From a virus: a stretch of DNA of 26,670 nt. Below the pieces are notes generated by a model. It saw nothing but the letters and a program-made list of their open reading frames with translations. It made no database searches and was not told the origin of the DNA. Shown here piece by piece: positions 14,435 to 20,600 of this stretch (within the stretch, counting starts at the first letter, position 1; each line of letters starts with the position of its first letter). Position numbers and translations under genes: made by a program. The stretch is from positions 1 through 26,670 of IMG/VR virus record IMGVR_UViG_3300010371_000102; one strand, written 5' to 3'.

Positions 14435-14464
14435 TCTTTTATGTATGAACCCTAAAAGATTTTC

Positions 14465-14493
14465 TTGGCTTTACCATCAAAGTATGGTATAAT
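14465..14493 (+). promoter_or_regulatory. Promoter of the small-gene unit
   Basis: TTGGCT (14465-14470), 17-bp spacer, TATAAT (14488-14493) with TATGG before it; the 10-mer AGTATGGTAT is at 14481-14490. A further extended -10 (TATGGTATAAT, ending 14262) without a clear -35 lies about 230 bp upstream, next to the palindrome CATACG-CAC-CGTATG (14224-14238). Confidence 0.78.
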
Positions 14494-14535
14494 GAATACA
14501 AACATACAATTATAGATAGAGAGGTGGCGTTCGTC

Positions 14536-14844
14536 ATGAGGATGGATGGACGACTTGCTGACTTTATGGAGATACTCGATAAGCCACGGTTAAGTTTCCC
14601 TGTCCCCAAACCACTAGACGTAACGAGCGATGTTCGGTTCGACCCACCTAAAAATATAGACATTCTGATAGTAGATAAGAAAGCTATGTGTGTGGATACG
14701 TATTTAGAGGAATACCCGAAGCGGTATTTCTGGACAAAACACATACAGACAGAAGGTATCGAGGGTGATAATATTCGATACCATTACGTGACACCCATAG
14801 ATAAGAGAGAAATAGAACGATTGATTTCAGAGTCATTGGTCTAA
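14536..14844 (+). CDS. Small protein of unknown function
   Basis: A 102-aa protein from ATG 14536, with GAGAGGTGG (14519-14527) 8 nt upstream; a GTG at 14524 overlaps that site. Mixed charged sequence: ADFMEILDKPRLSFPVPKPLDV, KNIDILIVDKKAMCVDTYLEEYPKRYFWTKH and a C-terminal helix DKREIERLISESL. No membrane segment, signal or recognised family. It begins a three-gene unit of small proteins that ends at the terminator at 15354, immediately before the origin region. Confidence 0.72.
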   Translation: MRMDGRLADFMEILDKPRLSFPVPKPLDVTSDVRFDPPKNIDILIVDKKAMCVDTYLEEYPKRYFWTKHIQTEGIEGDNIRYHYVTPIDKREIERLISESLV

Positions 14845-14890
14845 TTTATGCACCTGTATGACAAATAATAATAGAAGGAGTTGTTGCTTT

Positions 14891-15064
14891 ATGAAAGTAG
14901 TTGAATTTCTAATACTTCATATCAATCAATTCTTCGAAGGATTCGGGATTGATACAAGTCCGGTAGCGGGTGCAAGCATCGGTGAGTTTGTCATATTGTT
15001 CGTTGTGATTGTCGTTGCTGTCTTATTACTGAAACGGAATAACAAGGATAGTTTGTTACGATAA
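14891..15064 (+). CDS. Small single-pass membrane protein
   Basis: A 57-aa protein from ATG 14891, with GAAGGAG 10 nt upstream. An N-terminal amphipathic stretch (MKVVEFLILHINQFFEGFG) precedes one strong transmembrane helix (IGEFVILFVVIVVAVLLL) and a basic C-terminus (KRNNKDSLLR). This predicts a protein with its C-terminus in the cytoplasm. Its function is unknown; superinfection exclusion or membrane takeover are typical roles for such early membrane proteins but nothing here proves them. Confidence 0.65.
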   Translation: MKVVEFLILHINQFFEGFGIDTSPVAGASIGEFVILFVVIVVAVLLLKRNNKDSLLR

Positions 15065-15091
15065 AAAACCAACAAAAGGAGATGCTGCTCT

Positions 15092-15337
15092 ATGAAAGGA
15101 GTCGTAGAGATGGAAGCGAAAGTCAAAGCATTGGGTCTGTGTGAAGTATATGAAGGAATTAGGATGTCGAGCTGGGAGTACGACACCCCATTAAAGGTAC
15201 TAACCAACCGCGAAGGTGAACCATTCGTATACTACAAGGATTTCGGTCCAAAATGCAGAGTTTTCTACACAGAGAAATACTTAAACGAAACAAGTCTTGG
15301 GGTACTGGTCGCTAAACACAAAAGCTATAACGTATAA
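15092..15337 (+). CDS. Small protein of unknown function
   Basis: An 81-aa protein at ATG 15092, with AAAAGGAG (15074-15081) 10 nt upstream; ATG 15110 is a possible later start (75 aa). Sequence EAKVKALGLCEVYEGIRMSSWEYDTPLKVLTNREGEPFVYYKDFGPKCRVFYTEKYL suggests a small beta-rich domain. No family recognised. Its ribosome binding site region AAAAGGAGATG is exactly complementary to 11 nt of the candidate small RNA at 18319-18450. Confidence 0.68.
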   Translation: MKGVVEMEAKVKALGLCEVYEGIRMSSWEYDTPLKVLTNREGEPFVYYKDFGPKCRVFYTEKYLNETSLGVLVAKHKSYNV

Positions 15338-15353
15338 CAAACAACGAATGTAA

Positions 15354-15385
15354 ACACGGTGCGTAATCAGCATCGTGTTTTTTTT
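15354..15385 (+). terminator. Intrinsic terminator before the origin
   Basis: ACACGGTGC (15354-15362) pairs with GCATCGTGT (15370-15378, one wobble pair), followed by eight T. It insulates the origin from upstream transcription. Confidence 0.9.
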
Positions 15386-15741
15386 GTGTGATTATCCCTC
15401 TATATATTTTCTCTATAATTTTCTGAATAGTTTGCACTTAGTGGTACATAACCGTCACAAATCGAGAAGTTGCCGTTTTTGTGACAGTCGAGCATTATGG
15501 GGTCCAAAACGCTATACGCTCAGGTATTCGAGTGGTCAATGAGCGACACAAATAGTGTCACAAATATATTTGTGACGTTTTTAGCGTTATTTGTGACGTT
15601 TCGTCTCAAACCATTGATACATCAGCGTTTTGGTGGAAAATGAGTGTCACAAATATGAGTCGAAATGTCACAAATCCGAGCCGAAAATAGCCATTTGTCA
15701 CAAATATAAGCCCCCTTTTAGCTGTTTTCGTGCATTTATCC

Positions 15742-15750
15742 TGTGGATAA
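15742..15750 (-). promoter_or_regulatory. DnaA box, perfect consensus
   Basis: TGTGGATAA, the exact complement of the consensus TTATCCACA. It sits in the AT-rich core between the two iteron groups, in a short palindrome (TTATCC-TGT-GGATAA). Confidence 0.75.
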
Positions 15751-15813
15751 CTTTTTATAATTATACGGTAAGATGTATGAATATAACCACTAAATATATA
15801 CGAATCAAGGGAA

Positions 15814-16167
15814 GTCACAGAAAAAAGGGGGTTTGTCGTCGTAACCGATGATATATTTGTGACACTTCGGGTGATTTTTGTGACGTTTCGCTTTGTATTT
15901 GTGACAAATCGCCCTATATTTGTGACGTTTTCGTTCTTTTTGTGACACCTCTTTCGCATAACACCGGGCTTTGTAAGGTCTTTTCTCTTATTTGTCACAA
16001 ATATAAATGAGAAATATATAGAACAATGCAGTACCCTATCGTATATATACATGTGGATAAGGGAGCGCCCACATATAATGTTGTTGTTTTAATTTGTGAC
16101 ACATAAAAACGAATGGATTTACGAAGCGATTTATTTAGGCTACGACAGCTCCCCTTTTTTCTGTGAC
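15814..16167. repeat. Inverted repeat bounding the right half of the origin
   Basis: GTCACAGAAAAAAGGGG (15814-15830) and CCCCTTTTTTCTGTGAC (16151-16167) are exact reverse complements, 17 bp. The pairing continues with gaps: GTCGTA (15838-15843) and TACGAC (16141-16146). The arms enclose six iterons and one DnaA box. They could form a cruciform, or allow the enclosed part to invert. Confidence 0.75.
16052..16060 (-). promoter_or_regulatory. Second DnaA box, perfect consensus
   Basis: TGTGGATAA again, in the same orientation as the box at 15742-15750 and 310 bp away, between two widely spaced iterons. Confidence 0.72.
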
Positions 16168-16210
16168 CACCCACTTTGGTAAAGTTTAGAAAAATAATGA
16201 GAGATAACAC

Positions 16211-16239
16211 TTCCCATTTTGATTAGGGTATGCTATTAT
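16211..16239 (+). promoter_or_regulatory. Probable promoter of the replication genes
   Basis: TATTAT (16234-16239) with a TATGC extended -10, and a weak -35 TTCCCA (16211-16216) at 17 bp. It is between the last origin repeat and the HTH gene, so initiator binding could control it. Confidence 0.5.
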
Positions 16240-16277
16240 AGATTCATAGCTTGAAAGATAGAAAGGGGTTGGACGAA

Positions 16278-16484
16278 ATGAGAACACTGAGAGATTACAG
16301 GAAAGCATCGAAGTTACGGGTTAAAACGATTGCTGAACACATGAATGTATCTACTCGGACAGTTCATCAGTGGGAGACAGGGGAATGCCGAATTAGCGCA
16401 CACACCCTGATGCAACTCATGGAGCTATATGGCGTAGACGCTCCAATATCACAGATTGCAACACTCATACCGTTAAAACAATAA
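16278..16484 (+). CDS. HTH_3 (Cro/CI-type) DNA-binding protein
   Basis: A 68-aa protein from ATG 16278, with GAAAGGGG (16261-16268) 9 nt upstream. Nearly the whole protein is one helix-turn-helix domain: LRDYRKASKLRVKTIAEHMNVSTRTVHQWETGECRISAHTLMQLMELYGV, the classic XRE pattern, with a short tail and no multimerisation or cleavage domain. Located between the iteron array and the helicase, it may bind the iterons as an origin-recognition or copy-control protein, or repress the replication promoter. There is no divergent partner repressor, so a usual lysogeny switch is not evident. Confidence 0.85.
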   Translation: MRTLRDYRKASKLRVKTIAEHMNVSTRTVHQWETGECRISAHTLMQLMELYGVDAPISQIATLIPLKQ

Positions 16485-16499
16485 GGGGGAATGGACACT

Positions 16500-18167
16500 A
16501 TGGCGAACTTATACAAACAGGATGTTGACAAATGGCTTGAGGAATTACTAAAGGATACACCGAAACCTGATGTACCTACATTAGAAGTATTAGAAACTGT
16601 AAAAGAAGCGGCATTGAATGCGAAGATAGCGAATGTTGAAGAATATAACATGTCAGTCAGTTCACGAATGAGACGACGAGTACCTGAGAACTTGAGCGAG
16701 TTAGATGTGGCGGCAATCTTACTTCATCTGTTCACGTTTAGGAAAATCAAGATGTCGAACGCGTCAGACGGTGAATTACTAACTGTATACGTTCCGGGAA
16801 GCACAGATATATGGAAATTAGTCACAACGCGTAATGGTACAGCAGAAGGAATCTATACATCTAGTACAACATTGCTTGAGTACCTACCGACACGCCTGAC
16901 GATTCACAAGACAAGAGAAATCGAAGAAGTCCTTTCGATGGTTGCACGTTATGCTCCAATCGTAGAAACGACGAACGACAGCCACCTGTTTCCTGTGAAT
17001 AACGGTGTGTTCAATCAGAAGACAGGTATCCTAGAGTCATTCACACCCGATTACGTGTTCATGTCGAAGATTGGGATTGATTATGAGAAGGGTCTGACAA
17101 ACCCGGTTATACAGAATCCTGACGGCACACAGTGGGATGTGGAATCAGGGTTACGAGAACTAGCTGTCAGTGATGACGTAAACGCCTTGTTCTGGCAAGT
17201 TATCGCGGCATCACTACAACCAAACCGCGGGATGAACAAGTCGATTTGGTTTTACTCAGAGTCCGGTAACAATGGTAAAGGAACAATCGGTCAACTCATC
17301 AAGAATCTACTTGGTATAGGGAATTACGCATCGTTATCCGTAGTGGATTTCAAGCATGAATTCCACAAGCAAGCACTAATCGGTGTAGCGGCTAACATTG
17401 CTGACGAGAACGATGTAGATGAATATATTGATTCCGTCAAAGATTACAAGGCTAGTATCACAGGTGACGACATTCTAATCAACCGTAAACATAAAGACCC
17501 GATTCGGTTACAGTTCAGAGGACTGAACATCCAAATGATGAACGGACTACCGAAAACGAAAGATAAAACAGGTTCCTTCTATCGACGAATCATCATCGTA
17601 CCGTTCACCAAGAGCTTCACAAACAACGGAGAGCGAACGTACATCAAGGATGACTACATCGGCAGACGCGACGTACTAGAATATGTATTATCTAAAGCGC
17701 TATCGTTACAGTTCGATGAGTTCATCGTACCGATGGAATCGGCAATGGTACTCGACCAGTACAAAGAGAAGAACAATCCAGTGTTGAACTTCTGGAATGA
17801 AATCAAAGAGGAATTGAAGTGGGATTTAGTACCGAGCAAATTCCTGTATGACCTGTATCGTAAATGGTTCGAGCGTACGAATCCAAGTGGAAAAGTTATC
17901 GGTCAAGGTGTATTCTACGAACACCTATCCCCAATCATCGACAGTGATGGTGAATGGGAGAACCGAATCGGAAGCGATAAGTCGAATGTACGAACGGGTA
18001 CAAAGATGGATGCTGATGAGCCACTCATCACGGAATACGGATTAGATAAAGACGAAAAAAATGGCTCACCCTCACCGTGGGTGAACCAAAGCTATACCGG
18101 TAACAATAATTCGATGAAGCGAGACTTCGCTAGAAAGAATGCTTACAAGGGCATTCTGAGAAACTAA
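16500..18167 (+). CDS. SF3 / D5-type replicative helicase
   Basis: A 555-aa protein; ATG 16500 has AAGGGGGA (16483-16490) 9 nt upstream, better spaced than ATG 16491. The segment HLFPVNNGVFNQKTGILESFTPDYVFMSKIGIDY matches the D5_N domain, then SESGNNGKGT (about residue 253-262) is Walker A, VAANIADENDVDEY motif B, and ITGDDILINRKHKDPIRLQFRGLNIQMMNGLP with FYRRIIIVPF complete a superfamily 3 helicase. The first 150 residues show no recognisable archaeo-eukaryotic primase motifs, so priming may depend on the host. It would unwind DNA at the adjacent origin. A run AAAAAAAT followed by a hairpin occurs near the end (18055-18087). Confidence 0.92.
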   Translation: MANLYKQDVDKWLEELLKDTPKPDVPTLEVLETVKEAALNAKIANVEEYNMSVSSRMRRRVPENLSELDVAAILLHLFTFRKIKMSNASDGELLTVYVPGSTDIWKLVTTRNGTAEGIYTSSTTLLEYLPTRLTIHKTREIEEVLSMVARYAPIVETTNDSHLFPVNNGVFNQKTGILESFTPDYVFMSKIGIDYEKGLTNPVIQNPDGTQWDVESGLRELAVSDDVNALFWQVIAASLQPNRGMNKSIWFYSESGNNGKGTIGQLIKNLLGIGNYASLSVVDFKHEFHKQALIGVAANIADENDVDEYIDSVKDYKASITGDDILINRKHKDPIRLQFRGLNIQMMNGLPKTKDKTGSFYRRIIIVPFTKSFTNNGERTYIKDDYIGRRDVLEYVLSKALSLQFDEFIVPMESAMVLDQYKEKNNPVLNFWNEIKEELKWDLVPSKFLYDLYRKWFERTNPSGKVIGQGVFYEHLSPIIDSDGEWENRIGSDKSNVRTGTKMDADEPLITEYGLDKDEKNGSPSPWVNQSYTGNNNSMKRDFARKNAYKGILRN

Positions 18168-18209
18168 TACTATCGTAGAGACGAATCCCACATCACTCTA
18201 CTCGTAATC

Positions 18210-18236
18210 ACCCGGCGTCCCACACGTCGGGTTTTT
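18210..18236 (+). terminator. Terminator of the replication unit
   Basis: ACCCGGCG (18210-18217) pairs with CGTCGGGT (18225-18232, one wobble), followed by TTTT. It closes the HTH-helicase transcript. Confidence 0.88.
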
Positions 18237-18283
18237 ACATGTCCTTTATTGTGTGACTAAACCTACAAAATGACATATATTAC

Positions 18284-18312
18284 TTTCATTTGGTTGTTAA
18301 ATATGGTACAAT
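18284..18312 (+). promoter_or_regulatory. Promoter of a candidate small RNA
   Basis: TACAAT (18307-18312) preceded by TATGG (extended -10); TTTCAT (18284-18289) at 17 bp is a weak -35. No gene follows before the terminator at 18410-18450. Confidence 0.6.
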
Positions 18313-18318
18313 AGAATC

Positions 18319-18450
18319 AATACAGTAGGAGGCTGACCCCTTACTCTTATTGTATTCTCATCTCCTTTTCCTTATTATATAACAACACACTAACGCCATA
18401 GTGCCACAGCGGAGTATTTGTCCTAACCGACAAATGCTCCGTTTTGGTTT
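18319..18450 (+). ncRNA. Candidate small RNA gene (promoter plus terminator, no frame)
   Basis: About 130 nt lie between an extended -10 promoter and a strong terminator: CGGAGTATTTGTC (18410-18422) pairs with GACAAATGCTCCG (18429-18441, one wobble), loop CTAACC, then TTTTGGTTT. The transcript begins near 18319 with a hairpin AGTAGGAGG-CTGA-CCCCTTACT (one mismatch). AGGAGG is not followed by a plausible start at normal spacing. A pyrimidine-rich single-stranded part, CATCTCCTTTTCC (18359-18371), is complementary to Shine-Dalgarno sequences, with an 11-nt perfect match to 15074-15084. Function inferred: a trans-acting translational regulator. The TSS is estimated, not seen. Confidence 0.55.
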
Positions 18451-18457
18451 AATCTAT

Positions 18458-18486
18458 TATATGCCGTAATTTATAACTATATGCCG
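18458..18486. repeat. Direct repeat TATATGCCG, 20-bp spacing
   Basis: TATATGCCG at 18458-18466 and again at 18478-18486, each followed by one variable base and AAT. It lies between the small RNA terminator and the minus-strand terminator, in a gap with no gene. Two-turn spacing suggests a protein site, but nothing else supports that. Confidence 0.35.
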
Positions 18487-18494
18487 GAATACAT

Positions 18495-18524
18495 AAAAAA
18501 AGAACCTATCCGATGATAGGTTCT
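18495..18524 (-). terminator. Terminator of the ribbon-helix-helix gene
   Basis: AGAACCTATC (18501-18510) and GATAGGTTCT (18515-18524) form a perfect 10-bp stem with loop CGAT. On the minus strand it is followed by a T-run (A-run at 18495-18500). It overlaps the stop codon of the minus-strand gene. Confidence 0.88.
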
Positions 18525-18664
18525 AACTTTTCTAAACGTTCGAGTTCTTTTAAGATGGCTTGCTCGACAATTCGAGCTTGAGCCATATGTTGACGCTTCG
18601 ACTCCGCCTGCAACCTCTCGACTGTCTCCGTATCAAATGTGAACGTCACGCGCTTCTTCTTCAT
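18506..18664 (-). CDS. Ribbon-helix-helix (Arc/CopG-type) regulator
   Basis: A 52-aa protein on the minus strand; the start at 18664 is fixed by AAAGGAGTGG upstream. KKRVTFTFDTETVERLQAESKRQHMAQARIVEQAILKELERLEKLEP is a complete RHH fold: a basic beta-strand (RVTFTFD) and two helices. It is the only well supported minus-strand gene. Its promoter is back-to-back with that of the plus-strand nuclease gene, so it is placed to repress itself and that promoter. Arc- and CopG-like proteins control phage decisions or plasmid copy number; which applies here is unknown. Confidence 0.85.
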   Translation of the reverse strand: MKKKRVTFTFDTETVERLQAESKRQHMAQARIVEQAILKELERLEKLEPIIG

Positions 18665-18711
18665 ATATGACCACTCCTTTTGTTTGTGATTTATGCTTGT
18701 AATATGTAGTA

Positions 18712-18758
18712 AGTGTAACACACATACGGTTGTCTATGCAACACATTTATGGTACACT
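18712..18758. promoter_or_regulatory. Overlapping divergent promoters with candidate operator
   Basis: Plus strand: TTGTCT (18730-18735), 17 bp, TACACT (18753-18758) with TATGG. Minus strand: TTGCAT (complement of 18736-18741), 18 bp, TACACT (complement of 18712-18717). The two -35 elements abut. Within the overlap, GTTG-TCTATG-CAAC (18729-18742) is an inverted repeat and AACACA words recur on both sides, a natural site for the RHH protein. Confidence 0.68.
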
Positions 18759-18803
18759 GAATACATAACATCATAGATTAGTATAGAGGACGTGTACCTA
18801 ACA

Positions 18804-19580
18804 ATGAGAGATTATGGAACTACTACTTGTCGCTTATGCGGAGATGACTTCACAAAATCCGCACCGAACCAGTTATATTGCCAACCAACATGCCGGTACA
18901 AAATCATCCACTGTTTATTCTGTGATAAACCGAAACGGATAGAACAATCGAGAAACAATGTATACTGCTCACTGGAATGCCGCCACGACCATATGCGAAA
19001 ACCGCACAGCGAATACGTCAGCGAATTAACAGTCGCACATATGGGAACTATCACACCTCTTGAATTGTATCGAGGGATGGATTATACCATACGATGTAAG
19101 TGTTTAGAGTGTGGATATGAGATGGAGCGATTGGCATACACCTATATCGGTGTGACATCCCGTGGATGTACCGGATGTAGCGGAGCGAGTAGTGGGGAGA
19201 CATTGGTGATGCAATGGTTAGAAACACAAGGGATAGATTATAAAAGGGAATTCACATTTGCTGACCTACGATACAAAGGACCATTACGTTACGATTTTGC
19301 TCTATTCAAGGATGGACAACTTACTATGTTGATAGAGTATGACGGAGAGCAACACTATGAACCTGTCGAATATTTCGGTGGGGAAGATGCCTACCAACAA
19401 GTTGTTATGCGGGATGCCATGAAGGACGCATATGCGAAACGATGTAAGATACCGTTATTGCGTATCGGCTATATGGACAAGCCTAACATAAATGAAATAC
19501 TAAACAATGATGTATTGGAAAGATGGGGTGTGAATCATGTTAGCACATACGAAAGTCGCGAAGAAGTTCTACAAATCTAA
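18804..19580 (+). CDS. Zinc-ribbon plus PD-(D/E)xK (Vsr/EDxHD-like) endonuclease, likely homing type
   Basis: A 258-aa protein from ATG 18804 (GTG 18792 would add four residues; AGAGGAC at 18784-18790 does not decide). The N-terminal 120 residues carry four Cys clusters: CRLCGDDF, CQPTCRY, CLFCDKP, CSLECRH, then CKCLECGYEME and CTGCSG, typical of DNA-reading zinc ribbons. The C-terminal domain has SSGETLVMQWLETQGIDYKREFTF, then LRYDFALF and LTMLIEYDGEQHYEPVEYF, the E/D/D-H pattern of Vsr-like nucleases such as phage-encoded EDxHD homing endonucleases. It would make a sequence-specific DNA cut. It overlaps the HNH gene by 44 nt. A host-takeover nuclease role is an alternative. Confidence 0.75.
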   Translation: MRDYGTTTCRLCGDDFTKSAPNQLYCQPTCRYKIIHCLFCDKPKRIEQSRNNVYCSLECRHDHMRKPHSEYVSELTVAHMGTITPLELYRGMDYTIRCKCLECGYEMERLAYTYIGVTSRGCTGCSGASSGETLVMQWLETQGIDYKREFTFADLRYKGPLRYDFALFKDGQLTMLIEYDGEQHYEPVEYFGGEDAYQQVVMRDAMKDAYAKRCKIPLLRIGYMDKPNINEILNNDVLERWGVNHVSTYESREEVLQI

Positions 19581-19836
19581 AGCGTGGCGGGATTGTCGTG
19601 CCTCGTATATTACGAAAGTATATGGGTTGTGTGAACGATGTGAAGCACCGGGTGATATTGTTCACCACAAAGAACACATCAATGCTGACAACATGAATAA
19701 CTCATGGGTGTTACTGAATCACGAAAACCTAGAATTACTATGTATCGCATGTCACAACAGAGAACACTTCAAGACCCGTAAGGCGATGCGGGATGGATAT
19801 GGATTCGATGAGAATGGAAATCTGATAGAACTATAA
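19537..19836 (+). CDS. HNH endonuclease of the terminase module
   Basis: A 99-aa protein from ATG 19537, with GGGGTG upstream. It reads KKFYKSKAWRDCRASYITKVYGLCERC, then IVHHKEHINADN and NHENLELLCIACHNREH: a complete HNH site with two CxxC zinc pairs. Small HNH proteins of this exact form lie just before the terminase genes of HK97-like cos phages, where the HNH protein and TerL act together in cutting the cos site. Here a GC-rich repeat region follows one gene later, consistent with that role. Confidence 0.92.
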   Translation: MLAHTKVAKKFYKSKAWRDCRASYITKVYGLCERCEAPGDIVHHKEHINADNMNNSWVLLNHENLELLCIACHNREHFKTRKAMRDGYGFDENGNLIEL

Positions 19837-19860
19837 TCTTAACCAAAGGGGTGTGACGAT

Positions 19861-20229
19861 ATGTTTAAGATTCTTGATTTGCGAAATCCAATTTGGGGAG
19901 TAAGTAAACAAAAAGAGTGGGATGACATCCAGCGAGAGAAAGAAGCGGAGAAGTCAAGGTTTCGGAAAATACCGGACATTCCACCAAACATGAATCTAAA
20001 TCGTTCAACGGTTTCTTTGCAGGAGTATCAGGCTACACAGGCTAAGATGCGGAAGGAATTATCACTTGGACCAAACAAGAAGTATGGGACGTGTGATTAC
20101 GTGAAGCGTAACGGTCTCAATATTCGTGTGACTGGACAAACCGTTTTGGACAAGTTGGAGCATGAACGAAGCATTCATCGTAGCAATCAGATGGACGCCG
20201 AAAATGAACAGGTTGGTCCTGAAAGGTGA
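19861..20229 (+). CDS. Protein of unknown function before the packaging region
   Basis: A 122-aa protein at ATG 19861, with AAAGGGGTG upstream. Highly charged and helical (KQKEWDDIQREKEAEKSRFRKIPDIPPNMNLN; LQEYQATQAKMRKELSLGPNKKYG), with a C-terminal coil DKLEHERSIHRSNQMDAENEQ. No cysteines, no membrane segment and no family recognised. It sits between the HNH nuclease and the packaging repeats, so a packaging accessory role is possible. Its stop codon adjoins the first copy of the 31-bp direct repeat. Confidence 0.7.
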   Translation: MFKILDLRNPIWGVSKQKEWDDIQREKEAEKSRFRKIPDIPPNMNLNRSTVSLQEYQATQAKMRKELSLGPNKKYGTCDYVKRNGLNIRVTGQTVLDKLEHERSIHRSNQMDAENEQVGPER

Positions 20230-20600
20230 ACCGGAGAGGGGAGGTTAAATATACTCCGTGTCATATTTTATGTATCCTCCCCCACCCTTTCACCGACAGC
20301 ACACCGCGGCGTAAACACCGAACAAATACCGCGGCGACAATGTTTTGAACCACTACGGGTCATTTGGTGTGACTTGCGGTGAGCTGTTCACATTACCACA
20401 GAGAACACTCAACATATGAACAGTCACACATAGATAATGATAGTTAAAGAATTGGGTGGAACACCGCGGCGGTATAACAATCGAAAATGGTGAGTAAGCC
20501 GCGCCGTTATCGGGTTCAACTACGCCGCGGGATGCCCCCCATCGAGATATAAAGACGGGGCGCACAGGGACCGGAGAGGGGAGGTTAAATATACTCCGTG
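20230..20600 (+). repeat. Perfect 31-bp direct repeat at both ends of the packaging gap
   Basis: The same 31 bases, starting ACCGGAGAGGGGAGG, occur at 20230-20260 and 20570-20600. Within each, CGGAG pairs with CTCCG (20232-20236/20254-20258). Each copy can also pair with different downstream sequence: GGGGAGG (20238-20244) with CCTCCCC (20276-20282), extended by GGTGAA/TTCACC (20225-20230/20289-20294); and GGGGAGGTT (20578-20586) with AACCT-A-CCCC (20614-20623), extended by ACAG/CTGT (20564-20567/20624-20627). The alternative folds are conserved although the 3' arms differ. Confidence 0.8.
20303..20530. other. Probable cos / terminase recognition region with CCGCGG repeats
   Basis: No gene fits between 20230 and 20652. 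ACCGCGGCG occurs at 20303-20311, 20328-20336 and 20463-20471, with variants GCCGCGCCG (20498-20506) and an inverted CGCCGCGGG (20523-20531), followed by a GC-rich stretch CGGGATGCCCCCCATC. These stand out from the surrounding sequence of about 44 percent GC. Lying between the HNH gene and the terminase genes, with short repeats like the R sites of lambda-type cos regions, this is the best candidate for the packaging site. The exact nick is not identifiable. Confidence 0.55.

Larger units (their letters stand above)
15454..16167. other. Probable replication origin with iterons
   Basis: No gene fits in about 900 bases. The 8-mer GTCACAAA occurs at 15454, 15557, 15646, 15667, 15697 and 15994, and its complement TTTGTGAC at 15478, 15569, 15590, 15856, 15877, 15898, 15919, 15939 and 16093. 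Neighbouring copies are 20-21 bp apart (two helical turns), most clearly from 15856 to 15939. Copies on the left point mostly one way, those on the right the other, around an AT-rich core (15705-15855) with a DnaA box. The HTH and helicase genes follow directly. This is the layout of an iteron origin; the initiator is probably the HTH protein, the helicase or host DnaA. Confidence 0.8.

Noticed and set aside
13747-14455. Overlapping plus-strand frames in the gene-poor region (for example 13812-14108 and 14012-14455)
   Set aside because: The translations are rich in Cys, Tyr, Arg and short repeats that mirror the palindromic DNA, have no ribosome binding sites and resemble no protein. The DNA structure explains them better.
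15606-16052. Minus-strand 148-aa frame across the origin
   Set aside because: It consists of repeated TNI/VTNT words produced by the iterons and has no ribosome binding site, so it is not a protein.
15454-16100. CRISPR array
   Set aside because: The repeated unit is only 8 bp, in both orientations with 21-bp phasing. There are no 25-40-bp identical repeats with unique spacers and no cas genes.
16278-18664. A CI/Cro-type lysogeny switch
   Set aside because: The HTH protein and the RHH protein are far apart and not divergent to each other, there is no cleavable repressor domain and no integrase. Lysogeny control cannot be claimed from these alone.
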